64,000 bases of DNA from Norana najaformis (GCA_964023275.1 OZ029915.1:13460712-13524711), one strand, 5' to 3'; shown: positions 1 to 12,266, counted from the stretch's first letter. Notes: generated by a model from the sequence alone, not told the origin. Translations and numbers: made by a program.

Positions 1-79
1 AATAATAAACTTGTGTGGCTGGTGTCAACTGTGTGCAAAGTCAGCCTATTCTCGATAGAACGTACTGATAGTCAGGACA

Positions 80-140
80 ATGTTTTCGATCCAAAGATGC
101 AGATCAATAAGTGTAGCTGTTTTATTCGTAATAGCCTTTG
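80..140 (+). CDS. Signal-peptide first exon (extra or alternative first exon of CTLD receptor)
   Basis: An ATG opens 20 codons (MFSIQRCRSISVAVLFVIAF) and the exon stops after one further base, before the donor GTGAGT at 141. The product is a typical signal peptide: a short basic start followed by a hydrophobic run. Length (61 nt) and phase (1) match the signal exons at 959 and 12206, and the protein is closest to the 12206 copy. No CTLD exon lies between this exon and 959, so it is either an alternative promoter and first exon for the receptor that follows or an orphan left by duplication. Confidence 0.6.
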
Positions 141-958
141 GTGAGTAATTTATTTTTCGTGTTACTTGAGGTTTTCGTAGCCATGGCTACAAAATGTCAG
201 ATAAGTATCTCTCATTTACAAAATTTCTTCAGGCGTCTTGGAGATTGTCTAAGTTTCTTAGAGAAATTTTAGCTCTCACGTAGAGAAATAAGTGGCTTTC
301 GTGCAGACATTGGTTAAAAACTGCTATATATGTATGAATCAGGCTATCTATATAGCGCCTTTTGTGAACCTTACAAAGGCTCTACGTTGTCGTCAGGTGT
401 CTACTAACGCGTTCTGCGCTTATGAATCGTGCTTTTAAATTACAATTTCTGATGTTTTAACTGCATTTACTTCCGCCCAGATATGTGCACTGAAAAAGGG
501 ATTGGTACGCTGTATACAATACAATACAATACAAATTATATGAGATACAGAAACCCATCTTGGCAAAATTTAATTAGCAAAGAGCAAATTCGTAGGATAT
601 TTATTGTTACCTTAAGTCGCATATTTATCTCAGGAATGCCCAGCGTCCTAATTTTAAAATGATATGCAGCACTAAATATGTTTATTTATGGCCAACAACG
701 GTGCGAGTAATAATTACTATTCAGTCCATACGGTCGCTTTACTTCCGAGTAAGTACAAACCCGGAATTGAATGCACAATTTATGCTTTATATGTAAGCCT
801 ATGTTAGCCATACCGAAAGGGTTCCTATATAGTTATAGCCTCCAGTTAGAACGAAATGTAACGCTGCAAAGCAGAAATAAAATAATTCTTCCTTGGGATA
901 TCGAATATATTATTCTTCACTTGTATTTAAATTGAGCAATGTTAACAGATAGTCAAGC

Positions 959-1019
959 ATGTTTTCTATCGAGCAGCATAAATCTATAAGCCAAATCGTT
1001 TTGCTTATAATATTTCTGG
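959..1019 (+). CDS. CTLD receptor exon 1: signal peptide
   Basis: The ATG at 959-961 starts MFSIEQHKSISQIVLLIIFL, then one base and a donor GTAAGT. It is 61 nt and ends in phase 1, like the exons at 80 and 12206, and all three begin MFSI. It is the nearest signal exon upstream of the first CTLD exon. Confidence 0.65.
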
Positions 1020-4000
1020 GTAAGTAAATTATGTTTGAAGTTGTTCGGGACATAATCTTAGTTAGATATAACTGCTTCATTCAAGCGACTTATGCTGAGG
1101 AGTTTTAGATATCGCTTATATTAAATATTGTTCCCGGCTTATATTATCAATTTCAGTTTAGGCTAGTTTGGAGAGATTTCATTTTGTTACGATTGGTTTT
1201 GGCAGTCAAACACAGTTTTGTCATACTACCGAGTCATGCAATGTCCCCTTCTAAGGATTTAGACAACAACACAGATATTGTAAATAGTCGTAATCGTAAT
1301 CTCAGGAACTGTGCAGCTTCCAAATGCAAATTGCAGAAACCGCTCGTAACCAAGCGTCAGTCAAAAGCAAAAAATTGGTAAGGCAGGCATGGTCAGGTTC
1401 GCGTTCAAGTTGGTTCCAAGTCGGCGCGTATATGAATACATGAATAAGCACACTTTTGACTGGAAATTGAACGTGTGTGTTGATAAATAAGTAAATTTTC
1501 AGTTGCTTATCATAAACTGGATATCCATTTTAATTAATCTCTTTGTTAATTGTTCATAATATTCTTGTTAAATGTTCATGCACTTGGCCATTCAAATCTA
1601 TGCACTAATTAATTGCACCACAGAGTTCACCGTCTTTGACAAGAGTTCTTCCAATCAAGGTGTTTGTGAGAGAAGCAATGAAAGAAACATTTCTTATTTC
1701 AAAGGAGGCGCTAAAGAATTGGATTGGAATGCAGCGTGGCACTTGTGCAATATTCAAAATTCCTCCCTGCCTGTAATTTGTAACCAGAACGAACAGCATG
1801 ATTTAACAACCTATTTAGAAACACATATAAGAAGTTCAGCCATTTGGACATCAGGGAAAAAGATTATATTCGACAAGTGGACATGGATAAATGGAGAAAC
1901 ATTCGAAAATTATGGTAAAATGTCAGTTTGTTCAATTGTGGCTGAAAACCGAGTAATGTTAAATGCTTTTTATTCTATTTATGCCTAAAATCGCCATATA
2001 GCAGTTTCACATAATTGAATTTGATCAAGCAGGTGGACTACCTAAAATCACTGTACAGTATTTAATATTCGAGTGTACATGTGTATCTTTTTTGTATACT
2101 GGATATTTTATATAATCTATATATCATAAGTTGAGATTAGTTTAGGCTTCGAAGGTCATGGGTTTTAGTGTGGGGCTATTTCTTTTTAAAACGGTGAAGA
2201 AAAACGGTCAAGAATATAACCTTCAATGCCAGTACTTTATTTTGGCTACTTAGGTGACCAAAGGATTCCGAAAATCTTTAAAATGCAACATTTGACAATA
2301 ATGAATATCTATTAACTTTATTTAATAAACTGTTTGTGTGTGTTATTTGTTAGCTTTTACATTAAATACTGATGTCACTTTAGTCCAGTGCTTTCTACGA
2401 ATAAGGTCGACAAATGTGGAGCCATCTCTGCACACCTCTTCTGGGGTGGACTGGGCAGTTGGAAAGTGCGCTATAGGAGTAGATGCAAGGCTTTTGGCAT
2501 TATTTTTAAACTTAGTAATATTTCCTATCACATGTGTGATTCAATTCAGTTGCTGCTGTCTCACAAGTTGTCTGTTTAAGAATTTTAATGTTGGTCTGGT
2601 GGTGCTAAATGGGTAATGACATGCTTACTTACAGGAGCTTGCCCTGCCTCTTATCAGCTAGGTCGCCGATCCTTTGTTCCACGCTGTTGGGCGAACCTAT
2701 TTCTTCTATTTGCACGCGTTTCAACAATGCAACGTCGGGCTTTTCGCAATGAAATGGCCGTTCACTTAGAACAGACTTTGTTTAGAGCTGCATTTTCTGT
2801 CCTAAACATTCCTCAAGCCTCTTATCAACGCACAAAAATTGCTCTCTTTCACCAAGGCTAGGCTGGGATCGATACTGTGTATCCGACTTAAAACGAATGA
2901 AATTTTTTTGAAGAGGTACTATATATAATTTATTGACTGAACAAACGTAATTAAAGACGCGCTATCAGAGTTTTAAGGGGCTGCATAATTATGTTATGAT
3001 AAAATGAAATTATGTCCTGTGTTGCTGTAGGTGATATATCAGAACGGTATGCAGCATTTACTCACGTTAGCCTTAATCAGGATCGAAGTTATCGTGCTGA
3101 GTTTCCTCAAACTAAAGTCTACTACCTTTGTCAGTATTCAGGTAAGCAAACTTTTAATACAATAAGGCCTATTCACATGTAGATGACGATCGTCGAATCT
3201 ATTGGAGGCGCATATGTATTTATAAAACCATATAGTAAAACCTCCGCTACCTATAAAGTATGGCTTTATGATTTTTTATTAATTTGGTCCTCTTCTTCTA
3301 ACAGATCATTTTCAAAACGGACAAAAGCAAAGGAAGGAAAATCTCATGCCAGTGTTTATGCAGAAATTGAATTCATTCGAAAATTGGTTCATCTGTCTAT
3401 ATTATGACAGCTAGGTCTTTAATTACTTCTAGACCAAACTCTACCGTAACTCAAGAACTAAGATGCCGTAAAGCAATCCGATGAAATCCGACCCGATCCG
3501 ATTGGAAAATTAAGATCGGATCGGATTGAATCGGGACGGTGTACGATACCTAGTCGGCAGTATGTGATCCAGTTTGTCGCGAATATAGCCACTTGTCTGA
3601 ACCAACTACTTCTTATAAGCTGTACAGTATACAATATATTATACATGAAATCTACGCATAATATTAATATTATATTAATAATATTATACACGTAATACTA
3701 TTACAGTGATATTATGATATACTATATATCTACATATATATATATATATATATGACTATTTACATATATAATTGTGTGCATATGAGCCCCGTTATAATGG
3801 CATAACAAAGGTAGTCTAAGTAGGTAAGCTACAATAAAAGTGAGTCAGCTGTTGTAGTATAGTACACGGAACAGTCAGCTAGCCACCATAGAAGTTATAG
3901 CATTAGTCAGGTTTAGCGACAGGAAGATAGATAGCAAACACCTGGTCAATTTCAGAGGCCGCTCCAGCAGTACAGCGACCGGCCATTCTCTCAGCCTAGA

Positions 4001-7000
4001 AGATAAAATCTTATTTAATTGATGAGTAATAATAAACTACCCCAGATAGCTACGCAGGGCCCGAGACAGAGATATATAGGGACAGGCAGGCAGTAATAGA
4101 GACAGACAGATTCAAAGAGACAGATACCAAATGAAGGACACAGACAACGAAGTCAATACAGTGGACATATAGAGATCAACAAGGCAGGACAGAAGCGGAA
4201 GTAGGAAGACACACAAGGAGAGCTGACTAAGATTGTAGGCAATGAGACCAAAGCGCAGCCAAATAAGGTATCCGTGGGTAAGTCTATTAATAGATACCAA
4301 TTAAAATCTAACATATTTCTAGGCAGAGGATCCTACAGATAGAATCTGTCGTAAGGGCAGTTAGGAATTAGTTAGCTCTAAAGTCGAGCAGCAGTCAAGA
4401 AGTAGCACAGAAAGTACAATAGCATGTGCCTAACAGAAACTAGAGGCATTGTCGTGAGCAGAGCTAGATTATAAAGTTCGTCGAAGGCTAACGTCCTCGC
4501 TCGCCCGGTATAATGTAGCTAAGCAGTAAAATAAGCGTTTGAAGTGCACTCGCGTTCGAAAGACATTCATATAAAAAAGGACAATAAAATTGTAAAAAAA
4601 CCGTCTCCGTCAGATGAAGCAAAGGAGCTTGGTTACAATGGCATGATATTGTCGACTCAGAATTTTTCCTATCGTTCATCCACCCGATCCTACCTGACCC
4701 GATCCAATTCGAGCCGACTGATAAAATCGGATGTAGTCGGATCAGGTCGAAATGGTGTACGGCAGGTTTAGATTTAATTGTATGTTTACCTACGAACAAA
4801 ACGAAAACTACATCCGGCTTCATTTCATCGTTAGCTAGACTCTGACTGAGTAAGAGAGAGAGAGAGAGAAAGAGAGATTTTTTTATTGACAACCAAAAAA
4901 TAATTAACAAATACAATTATAGTCTGTCACATACAGTGGTGCCAATGGGCTGACCTAAAAGGAACAAACAGTTCCGCTACTAAGGTCACCTATTTACATC
5001 ATGGATTACAAAAAGGTGACAGTATAATACTGAGTAAAACAATTAATAATCTAAAATATAAAGTAATTATTATAATCAATGTCATTGCATAAACCTAAAC
5101 AAAACAAAAAACACTTAACTAAGCACCAAAAAATACTTAACTACGTGCATTGAGTATATGAGATTTTAGATTTGTTTTAAACTGGTATAATGTTGGCAAG
5201 CTAGTAAGAACAGTTGGCAGAGAATTCCAGAATGACGGTCCACAAATTATAATACTAAACTGCCTATTAGTAGTGTGAACAGAATGTTTATGATACATAT
5301 GAGATGATCGTGTATAGTGACCATGCACATCTGAATTCATACAAAAGTATTGGTAGAAGTCCACAGGTAATAGATTATTTTTTAGTTTAAACATAAATAA
5401 ACCTATTTGCAATTTATTAATACAATCAAAAGGTAATATTCCTTGACTATGAAAGGACAATCGAGTGCTGGTTCTGAAGGGTAGATTAAATATAATTCTG
5501 ATGATGCGTTTCTGTAGGGTTCTAAGATTAGACAGGCGAGTATGATATGTGGAAGCCCAAACAATGTTGCAATACGAGATATATGGATATATTAAGGAGT
5601 AATATAGGTTCAATAATATATTTTGGGGTAATTTGTGGCGGATACGAGAGATAATACCAATATTTTTTTATATTTTTTAGATATGATATTTATGTGTTCT
5701 TTCCAAGTCAAATGTTCGTCAATGTGAACTCCTAGAAATTTTGTGGATGACACCTGATTTATATTTACATTATCTATTTTTATACTGAGATTACATTTAG
5801 GTATAATTTTTCTCTGTGAGCTAAATAATATGAAATTCGTTTTCTTAATATTTAGTGATAATTTATTTGCTTTGAACCATGCTGACACCATTTTTAGCTC
5901 TTCATTAATTTTATTAACCAGCAATTCAAAAGATTTGTCAGACATGCATACATTGGTGTCGTCGGCAAACAGAATAAAATGGAGTAATGAGGAAGAGTTC
6001 GATATATCATTGACATAAATTAAAAACAGTAGTGGGCCTAAGACAGAGCCTTGAGGCACACCACAGGTAAGATAAAATTCACAGGAAGTGTACCCATTAT
6101 ATGAAACACATTGCCTTCTATTATGTAAGTAATCAGATAACCATTTTAGACACATTCCTCGTATGCCATAATGTTCAAGTTTGTTTAACAGAATATCATG
6201 ATTCACAGTGTCAAATGCTTTAGACAAGTCAAAAAAAGCGCCTATAGAGAACTGCTTATTGTCCATTGCCTCTGAGATCTTATCTTGCAATTTAAGTAAG
6301 GCCATGTATGTTGAATGTCCCGAACGAAAACCATATTGGTTTTTATATAAAATCTTTTTTGATGTAAAGTATGATACGAGCCTTTCATAAATTATTTTTT
6401 CAAAGAATTTAGAAAAATATGGTAAAATTGATAAGGGCCTATAGTTGCAAAAGTTATTTTTTCCCCCTGATTTGAAGATAGGAACTACTTTAGCAGACTT
6501 TAAACTATTAGGGACTAGACCAGTTGTAATAGAGCAATTTATAATGTTAGCAAGAATATAATGGAATATAAAGTAATGGAATATAATGAACAACATTATA
6601 CTTTCTTAGACAAAGAGATGAAACCTTGAACATCAGAATTTAGGCTACAGTAAAATGTTGCCGCCCATTTGAGAATTTTCCCGAACAAAATGTATCTCGT
6701 GGTGACCGTCGGAAGTGTTTCCTTTTCATGAATGGTCCCAACGTTGGCCATGCATAGAGCTTATACGAAGTGACCAAACTTCGATTTTCATTATATATGT
6801 GCTTTATAAACTTAATTGTTTCGTGAAACTTCATAAGAAATTCCCATAACTACTGCATATCATCTTTGATACATAAATCAGATCGATCAATTCATCACTG
6901 TTCAAAGAAAAATTGAAAATTTTAGGTTCACTATGCAACCATTCAAAAGACATACAATTGACAAACGGCCGCTGTCTCAGACCAAGCGACGAAGATCGAA

Positions 7001-10000
7001 CATGGTATAATGCAAGAAATCAATGTCTTTTAAGCGGCGGGGATTTGGCAACACTGGACAATGCTGATCTGAATCTTACGAGGAAAAGCAATAAACTGAA
7101 TAGAACATACAACTTCTGGATTGGATTGCGAAGGAATTCATGGAATTGGAAAACAAGAGGTATTCAATTAATAAGTTTACAATTTATTCTTAATATCCTG
7201 TGGAAAAGCATACGTTTAAATTTATTTCCACAAAATCCATTGCATTGATCCTTTAGTTAAGGCGACATAATCCCATAGAGAATGAAGGAAATTTCAAGAC
7301 AGCAAAATAGAGCAAAGCTGTTCTGCAATTAAAAAGTAATTAGCACGTATAGTACGAGCGATAAGATTATATTTGCATCAAGGAACCGATTTCAGTTATC
7401 ATAAGATGAGGTGTAGACACCAACCGAACATCTGCACAGATGAGTCCTTAGCGAGAATTAAAGAAATAAACGAGGCTGATTGCGAGTTTAGCACTATCTA
7501 CTGCCTATCCGATTCGGTTTTATACGCCATCGGATTTGCCATTAGGACCCTGAAGCCTTACAAGTTGTAAAATCAAACTACGCTCATACTTGTGCATTTG
7601 CTTGTAACATATATAAATATGCATTTTTAACTAATGAAAGACCATAGTCGAACATTTCCTCTGATTCGGTTATTGCAAAGCTACATGTAAGCATTTTCGA
7701 TCTATACAATAAGCTGTTTTATTTTCTTTAAATCAAACATCGCCGTAATTCAATTAATGGTAATTTTATGGGATTATTAGAAACAGGCAATTTGCAGGCT
7801 GTGTTATTTGTTTCATTCTATCATTGTTGATAGCGGATTCCAATGACGAAGTCAAGTTCAGCAGTTGGTCAGGCGATTATGAATCATTGTGGGGTGAATG
7901 TATTTTCATTAGTGCTTCATATTATGGCGAATGGAAGGCAGTCGGATGCAAGGACAAGAAGAAGGTTGTCTGTCAAAGAAGTGAGCTTTAATATTAATAT
8001 TTCGTTTCATTCAATAAATTTTAAAGAATATATTATAACAATAAACTGATTGTCAGGATTTTTCGACACGGCGTATAAGATAGTGTCTTCTACAGCCTAA
8101 CTCAACTAGGTATTCTAAGAGTCTGCTACACGTTGACCAGAAGTACTACTCGCAACTCTGAAAACAAGGATACCCCGAGTTTTTCTTGACTGTAAATTAA
8201 AAGAAGTCTTCATAGTAAAAAAACCTTTTGACGATCAGTTATATTCCTCGATAAGTCTGGTGAGCAAATGCCAAGCTTACAGACGACACAGCTCAATCGT
8301 TCAGTTATTTCTCTCTCCTTGCACACTCTTTGAATAGACTGTCCAGCTTCTGGATTTGTTGTATACTTCGAGTAAATCATGAGCCAACTCCAATACCTCA
8401 ATTTAAAGTGACTTACTTGAAGACGCGCAATAAGATGATCATTTAATTTGCCCCTTAAAAACATCTATAACTCGAGTCAAACAAATTATAAATTTAGTTT
8501 ACATAAAAATTTATCCTAATATGCAATTATTTCATTATGTGTGTGTATATCGATCTGTCATTTAATTTCAGTTTCATACGAAACGACGTCAAGTAGGCCT
8601 ACAACGCGAATTAGTACGACGAAAAGTATGACTCAATCGCAGGTTCTACTTCAGTAGATTGACTGACTGAATATGTGGCAGATGATAGACGGATGAAAAT
8701 CAGGCTGTCAATTAGCCATTCAGTCAGCCATACAAATTATTAGATGATTGATTCTAATACTCATTAATAAAAGTAAACATGCGTGAAACTTTAAATATTC
8801 GATATCAGTTCTACACTTGAACATGTTATTTATATGCAACAGAAGTGATTTTAGAACTATGTACTTAGTCGCGATTGAAACTTGCAGCAACATAACTTTT
8901 ATTCATATACCGCCACTGTTGGGCTCAAATAGGCGCTATACAAAAGATCATATTTTGTTACATTAGCGTGAAAAGCGCTACTGAATGTCCGGTTAAAAAT
9001 TTTCAATTATATTATTGTCTTAGAGAAAATACTTTCACAGACACAATGTCTATTTTTTTATAATGATAGTAATATCTGGTCTACAGTGTTTAGAATATAA
9101 CACAAAATAATATGTAGGTGCATTGCATATGCCTATAGCCTACTTTTATCTGTTTTAGTTCAAGATTCGTCTGCAGAATATGTCTGTGGAACAGTAAGCA
9201 ATACTACGTGTGAGTACTAAATATTAAAACCTACCACAGCTGAGCAAGGTGGTAGTTATAGATCGCAACAATGAGAGAGATCAACAGACAGGAACGTCAT
9301 GCATATAGAAAATGGTTCTTCAATTGGAGATAGTTTGAGCAAGTGTGGCGGAGATTTTTTCCTTTCTATATATCTCATTAGTTTTCATTATTGCTCGTTT
9401 TTTGTTGTATTTCATGTGAAATTTATACAGCTCTGATTCTACGAATGGCCCTTTAAGGACTACATCGTTAATAGGACACAACTTTGAAATGAACAATTTG
9501 ATAAACCTTAGCATCCTACCACAGCTTACATCAAACTTTTATTATTCTAACTACACGAACTTGTTTAATTCACTGTAAAAGTTTCTTGACTAACCTTGAT
9601 CAACTTTTTCTTATTTTCAGTTATCTCAGTGTTAGTTGTCGGAATATGTCTGATTGTAATTTCAAACGTTATCGTTGCGGTCCTTGTCAGAAAGCACAAG
9701 TTAGTGTCGCTTATGCATTCGATGTTAAGGCGATATTAAGTAAACGTTAACTTACTGATTTGATTCAGTTTTATAGGCAGTTTTATTTTACAAAGAAGCA
9801 ACGAAACCAGAGTTTAATACTGAAGCATTGCAACAGTAACGGCAGTCATCCATTGTATAAAGAGGCTAGGAAGAACTCTCAATTCCAATCTATCTTAACA
9901 TTCGAATTATCCATATTTTGTACGGTTTAAAGAAATAAGATATGTGTCATAAATTCAACTTGTATGAAGTTAAAAGTCAGAAAGGTACTTCTAAATCAAG

Positions 10001-10284
10001 CATTAGGCCTATGAATAAAAAATTACCTCCTTTTGAGGTTATAAAAGTTATAATATGCAACTTTAACTGTAAAGTAAGTTGGCTATTCGTGACATTGAGG
10101 ACGATGCTTCTTTGAAAATAGGAAAGCGCATTTCTCGTCGAGTACAGGGACACAGCTAAACGCTGGTTATCAGGATTTGCAGACAACTCAAGGGCAGATG
10201 AATCCAAATGATGACTCTAACTACACCAGACGCCAACTGCAACCAGAATACGAAGAAGTCGGCCAAGATGGCAGATCACATTGA
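959..10284 (+). CDS. Two-CTLD single-pass membrane receptor (9-exon gene model)
   Basis: Proposed exons are 959-1019, 1624-1914, 3031-3141, 6926-7159, 7834-7980, 8572-8625, 9159-9209, 9621-9699 and 10122-10284. In order they encode a signal peptide, CTLD1 (two exons), CTLD2 (two exons), a Ser/Thr-rich stalk, a short membrane-proximal piece, a transmembrane helix and a cytoplasmic tail ending at TGA 10282-10284. All junctions are in frame: phase 1 up to the membrane, phase 2 into the tail. The C-type lectin-like fold is known for carbohydrate or protein binding. Neither CTLD shows the EPN, QPD or WND calcium/sugar signature, so classical Ca2+-dependent sugar binding is doubtful. The product should be a type I plasma-membrane receptor. 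Least certain are the stalk donor and whether exon 80-140 replaces 959-1019. Confidence 0.72.
1624..1914 (+). CDS. CTLD receptor exon 2: N-terminal part of CTLD1
   Basis: The acceptor is CACAG at 1619-1623 and the donor is GTAAAA at 1915. The exon is 291 nt (97 codons), phase 1 to phase 1. Visible C-type-lectin features are the helix motif WNAAWHLC, the segment SSLPVICNQNEQHDL and the core WTSGKK...WTWINGETF. The usual WIGL is replaced by AIWTSG, a variant seen in degenerate CTLDs. The 13233 exon is a duplicate of exactly the same length. Confidence 0.8.
3031..3141 (+). CDS. CTLD receptor exon 3: C-terminal part of CTLD1
   Basis: Acceptor GCTGTAG and donor GTAAGC bound 111 nt (37 codons), phase 1 to 1. 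The translation starts GDISERYAAFTHVSL and ends VYYLCQYS, the last beta strand and terminal Cys of a CTLD. It completes the domain begun in the previous exon. The two central Cys usually seen in this half appear reduced to one. Confidence 0.7.
4853..4877. repeat. (GA)n microsatellite at LINE 3' end
   Basis: A GAGAGA run next to the LINE 3' terminus. The same CT/GA tail follows the other copy at 51459, so it is probably part of the family's 3' tail rather than chance. Confidence 0.7.
4879..6596 (-). mobile_element. Non-LTR retrotransposon (Jockey/CR1-like), 5'-truncated, copy 1
   Basis: On the minus strand, 6596 to about 5610 reads as reverse transcriptase: LSKAFDTVNHDILL, GVPQGSVLGPLLFLIYVNDI and the catalytic LFADDTNV are all present. 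The C-terminal part continues in another frame (5613-5137), so an A-rich frameshift near 5620-5680 breaks the ORF. The endonuclease half is missing (5' truncation), as is usual after target-primed reverse transcription. The 3' end ...GTTGTCAATAAA is followed by a CT/GA microsatellite (4853-4877), exactly as in the second copy at 47552-51458. This copy keeps the uninterrupted sequence into which the transposon at 47946 inserted. Confidence 0.9.
6926..7159 (+). CDS. CTLD receptor exon 4: N-terminal part of CTLD2
   Basis: Acceptor AATTTTAG, donor GTATTC; 234 nt (78 codons), phase 1 to 1. The translation shows the long-form CTLD opening with Cys (GSLCNHS), NGRCLRP, the helix TWYNARNQCLLSGGDLATL and the hallmark FWIGLRRNSWNWK. 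The WIGL core makes this the best-conserved CTLD segment in the window. Confidence 0.85.
7834..7980 (+). CDS. CTLD receptor exon 5: C-terminal part of CTLD2
   Basis: Acceptor TTGATAG, donor GTGAGC; 147 nt (49 codons), phase 1 to 1. It encodes FSSWSGDYESLWGECIFIS, then GEWKAVGCKDKKKVVCQR, the usual C-terminal CTLD pattern with its three Cys. No EPN/QPD or WND is present. Joined to exon 4 it gives a complete long-form CTLD. Confidence 0.83.
8572..8625 (+). CDS. CTLD receptor exon 6: Ser/Thr-rich stalk
   Basis: Acceptor TTAATTTCAG at 8562-8571. It reads SYETTSSRPTTRISTTK before a donor GTATGA at 8626. Two other donors inside (GTAGGC at 8593, GTACGA at 8614) also leave phase 1, so the end is uncertain. 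The Ser/Thr density suggests an O-glycosylated stalk. Confidence 0.5.
9159..9209 (+). CDS. CTLD receptor exon 7: membrane-proximal segment
   Basis: Acceptor CTGTTTTAG, donor GTGAGT at 9210; 51 nt, phase 1 to 1, reading QDSSAEYVCGTVSNTT with one unpaired Cys and one N-glycosylation sequon (NTT). It fits between the stalk and transmembrane exons in phase. An earlier GTAAGC at 9193 would leave the wrong phase. Confidence 0.55.
9621..9699 (+). CDS. CTLD receptor exon 8: transmembrane helix
   Basis: Acceptor CTTATTTTCAG, donor GTTAGT. Entering in phase 1 it reads ISVLVVGICLIVISNVIVAV followed by LVRKHK: a single hydrophobic helix and a basic stop-transfer. It leaves in phase 2, the same change of phase seen at the transmembrane exons of genes A, B and C. 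Confidence 0.75.
10122..10284 (+). CDS. CTLD receptor exon 9: cytoplasmic tail
   Basis: The acceptor is GAAAATAG. In phase 2 the exon reads through LNAGYQDLQTTQG, NPNDDSNYTRRQ and QPEYEEVGQDGRSH to TGA. Three Tyr lie in contexts typical of phosphorylation or SH2 docking (YQDL, NYTR, YEEV). The spacing does not make a canonical ITAM, so direct Syk-type signalling is not claimed. Confidence 0.72.
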
Positions 10285-10325
10285 CACATACTTCAGCCTA
10301 AATAGTATCATACAGTGTTCTTGTG

Positions 10326-10509
10326 TATTTTATTTACTAACAATTGTTAATCAACTGTATGCTGCTACTTAAATGGCATCATAAACAAAATTATAGCACA
10401 TATTTTATTTGCTAAGAGTGGATTTTCAACTGTATGCTGTTGCCTAAATGGCAATGTAAACAGAATCTTGTTATATACTGTATTTTATTTGCTAAAAAGA
10501 GGATTTTCG
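10326..10509. repeat. 75-80 bp degenerate tandem repeat after the CTLD receptor gene
   Basis: The phrase TATTTTATTT(A/G)CTAA recurs at 10326, 10401 and 10481, each followed by CAACTGTATGCTG and AAATGGCA (third unit partial). It lies just downstream of the stop codon and probably falls in the 3' UTR. Confidence 0.75.
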
Positions 10510-12205
10510 TTTCCATTCTCACTCCAAATACTAGAAACAGTTACGTGGTATTCAAAGCATACTTGATGGTAGTTTCGAATTTAAAATTTTAGTTGTTCGA
10601 AACCAGCTAATTCATGATCTAAGGAACTCGTCAAGTACAAATGTAAGCCTATAGAATGACACTGTTGCTTCTATGTGTTACAAAGAGATTTTACACAAAC
10701 ATTCTAAATGATCCACCTATTTACACTCGATCTGTTGCCTATTCTATTCCCGTATAGTATAGTGTAGTATAGTATAGCTTGTGCAGCCACATTAACACAT
10801 AATGCACAGGGCATCAATTGATGATCGCCACAAGTAAAAACTTAGTCGAAAATAAAAATTCTCTGGAGATGTTTAGACGAAATCCAATAGATCAGAGAAA
10901 CCAGGTTTAAAGGTTGTGGTGGACAAGCAACATGAAACAGATTAGCCATAAACGATTATGTCTAGGCCAATATATTGTAAGTAAATTTGTCATGGTGCTC
11001 ATTTTCTAATCTTAAGCGCTTGAGCCGGGTGGACGAATCTCGTAATCATGTAAACCTGTGTGCGCATGGAATAGGTATACAGCATTCGCAAGGTGTGTAA
11101 GAGTTTGGTCGACTTAATTGCCTATAACGGCTCTCGTCTGTGTATTTTATAAAAATGTTGTGTTCATTCTCATTTTTGGGGTACAGGCGTAAAATACCTA
11201 GAATGACATTCAGTGTTTATCTCTTGGCCAGGATAAAGATGCTGTTCGTTGTGCTCACTGGATAAAGAACAGTACTTGCTGTATTTCATAGCAAATAATG
11301 ATCGAATAGTTGAAAAAGGCGGCATTGGCAGCTCTCGCAACCATGTTGTTGTCAACCAACAGCCAGTCGTCCTGTTTTGATTTTGACTTCCTGATCCGTG
11401 TGGGGTTGACAGTTAAGAGTGTCAACAGCCGCATAAAGCGTTCGCACCACACGGTTACTATCACGTATTTTCAGACAATTTTATTATTATTGGAGAATAT
11501 TATGTTCCCATTTTGTGCAGGCCTAGATACTGATTGCCTGTTGACTACTGCAGTCTGTGGCATCTTAAAATTCGAAATTTGAAACTTCAAAGTATGAGCA
11601 TAACGAGGCTACAGATAAAGACAGCTGAAACAAAATCCCTAACTTGTATAATAAGGGTGATTTAGGGAAATCCTTGGAAGAGTTTCCGAATTACAGAGAT
11701 ACCACGATCGAACGTGTTGACAGATTAAAGGCAGAAATGTCATCTACTTTAAAAGACACAGAAATTTCTAGTAGTCAAACATATGCTTTAAATTCGACCG
11801 ATTTTTCTATATTTTAATTTTATAAAAACGTCAATCAATTTAAGTAATTTTATTAGCATTTATTAGGCATTAACTTTTGTGGAATAGTTTTGTACATATT
11901 GAAAGATACGCAAAACCAATTATGACTTATATAAAGCCAAGAACGATAATAGCAAAGCTTATAGTGTAGCCTATAAGGCCAACTCTTAGTAACTTTTGTA
12001 GCTGCCTTGGATCCGAGCAAATACAAAACAGATGGTGCACAATCCGGTTATGGATGTATACACATAATTTATTTAATAGCTTAACACTGACGACACTTTC
12101 ATGTAGACGAGACTGGATGTACACTATATTGCCCACAAACTATGACAAGTAGATATCAGTTGTATGCATTGTCAGACTGAATGGAACCTAATGGTAGTCG
12201 AAACA
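10510..12205. other. Intergenic interval without a supported gene
   Basis: AT-rich sequence between the receptor and its partial duplicate. Short open frames around 11255-11582 have no domain, splice or codon support. A short TATAG repeat sits near 10755-10777. Confidence 0.6.
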
Positions 12206-12266
12206 ATGTTTTCGATCCGAAGACGCAGGTCTATGAATTTAACTGTTTTATTCGTAATTGTCTTTG
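12206..12266 (+). CDS. Duplicated signal-peptide exon (CTLD receptor copy 2)
   Basis: ATG at 12206-12208 opens MFSIRRRRSMNLTVLFVIVF, and the exon ends one base later at GTGAGT. It is the same length (61 nt) and phase as exon 80-140 and resembles it most. Its own CTLD exon (13233) contains a stop. By phase it could also splice onto the lectin exon at 17152, which lacks a convincing signal exon of its own. Confidence 0.6.

Larger units (their letters stand above)
3142..6925 (+). other. Large intron of CTLD receptor with repeats
   Basis: The 3.8-kb interval between CTLD1 and CTLD2 carries two palindromic GATCCGAT-rich blocks (about 3465-3560 and 4675-4770), a (TA)n run near 3730-3756, a purine-rich tract (about 4080-4220) and a reverse-oriented LINE (about 4879-6596). 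I see no receptor exon in it. Confidence 0.6.

Noticed and set aside
4488-4916. 142-codon minus-strand frame and the overlapping plus frame
   Set aside because: They cover the palindromic GATCCGAT block and a GA microsatellite. No domain or splice support.
7373-7570. 65-codon frame with several Cys in the intron splitting CTLD2
   Set aside because: No acceptor/donor pair keeps phase with the flanking CTLD exons, and the domain is complete without it.
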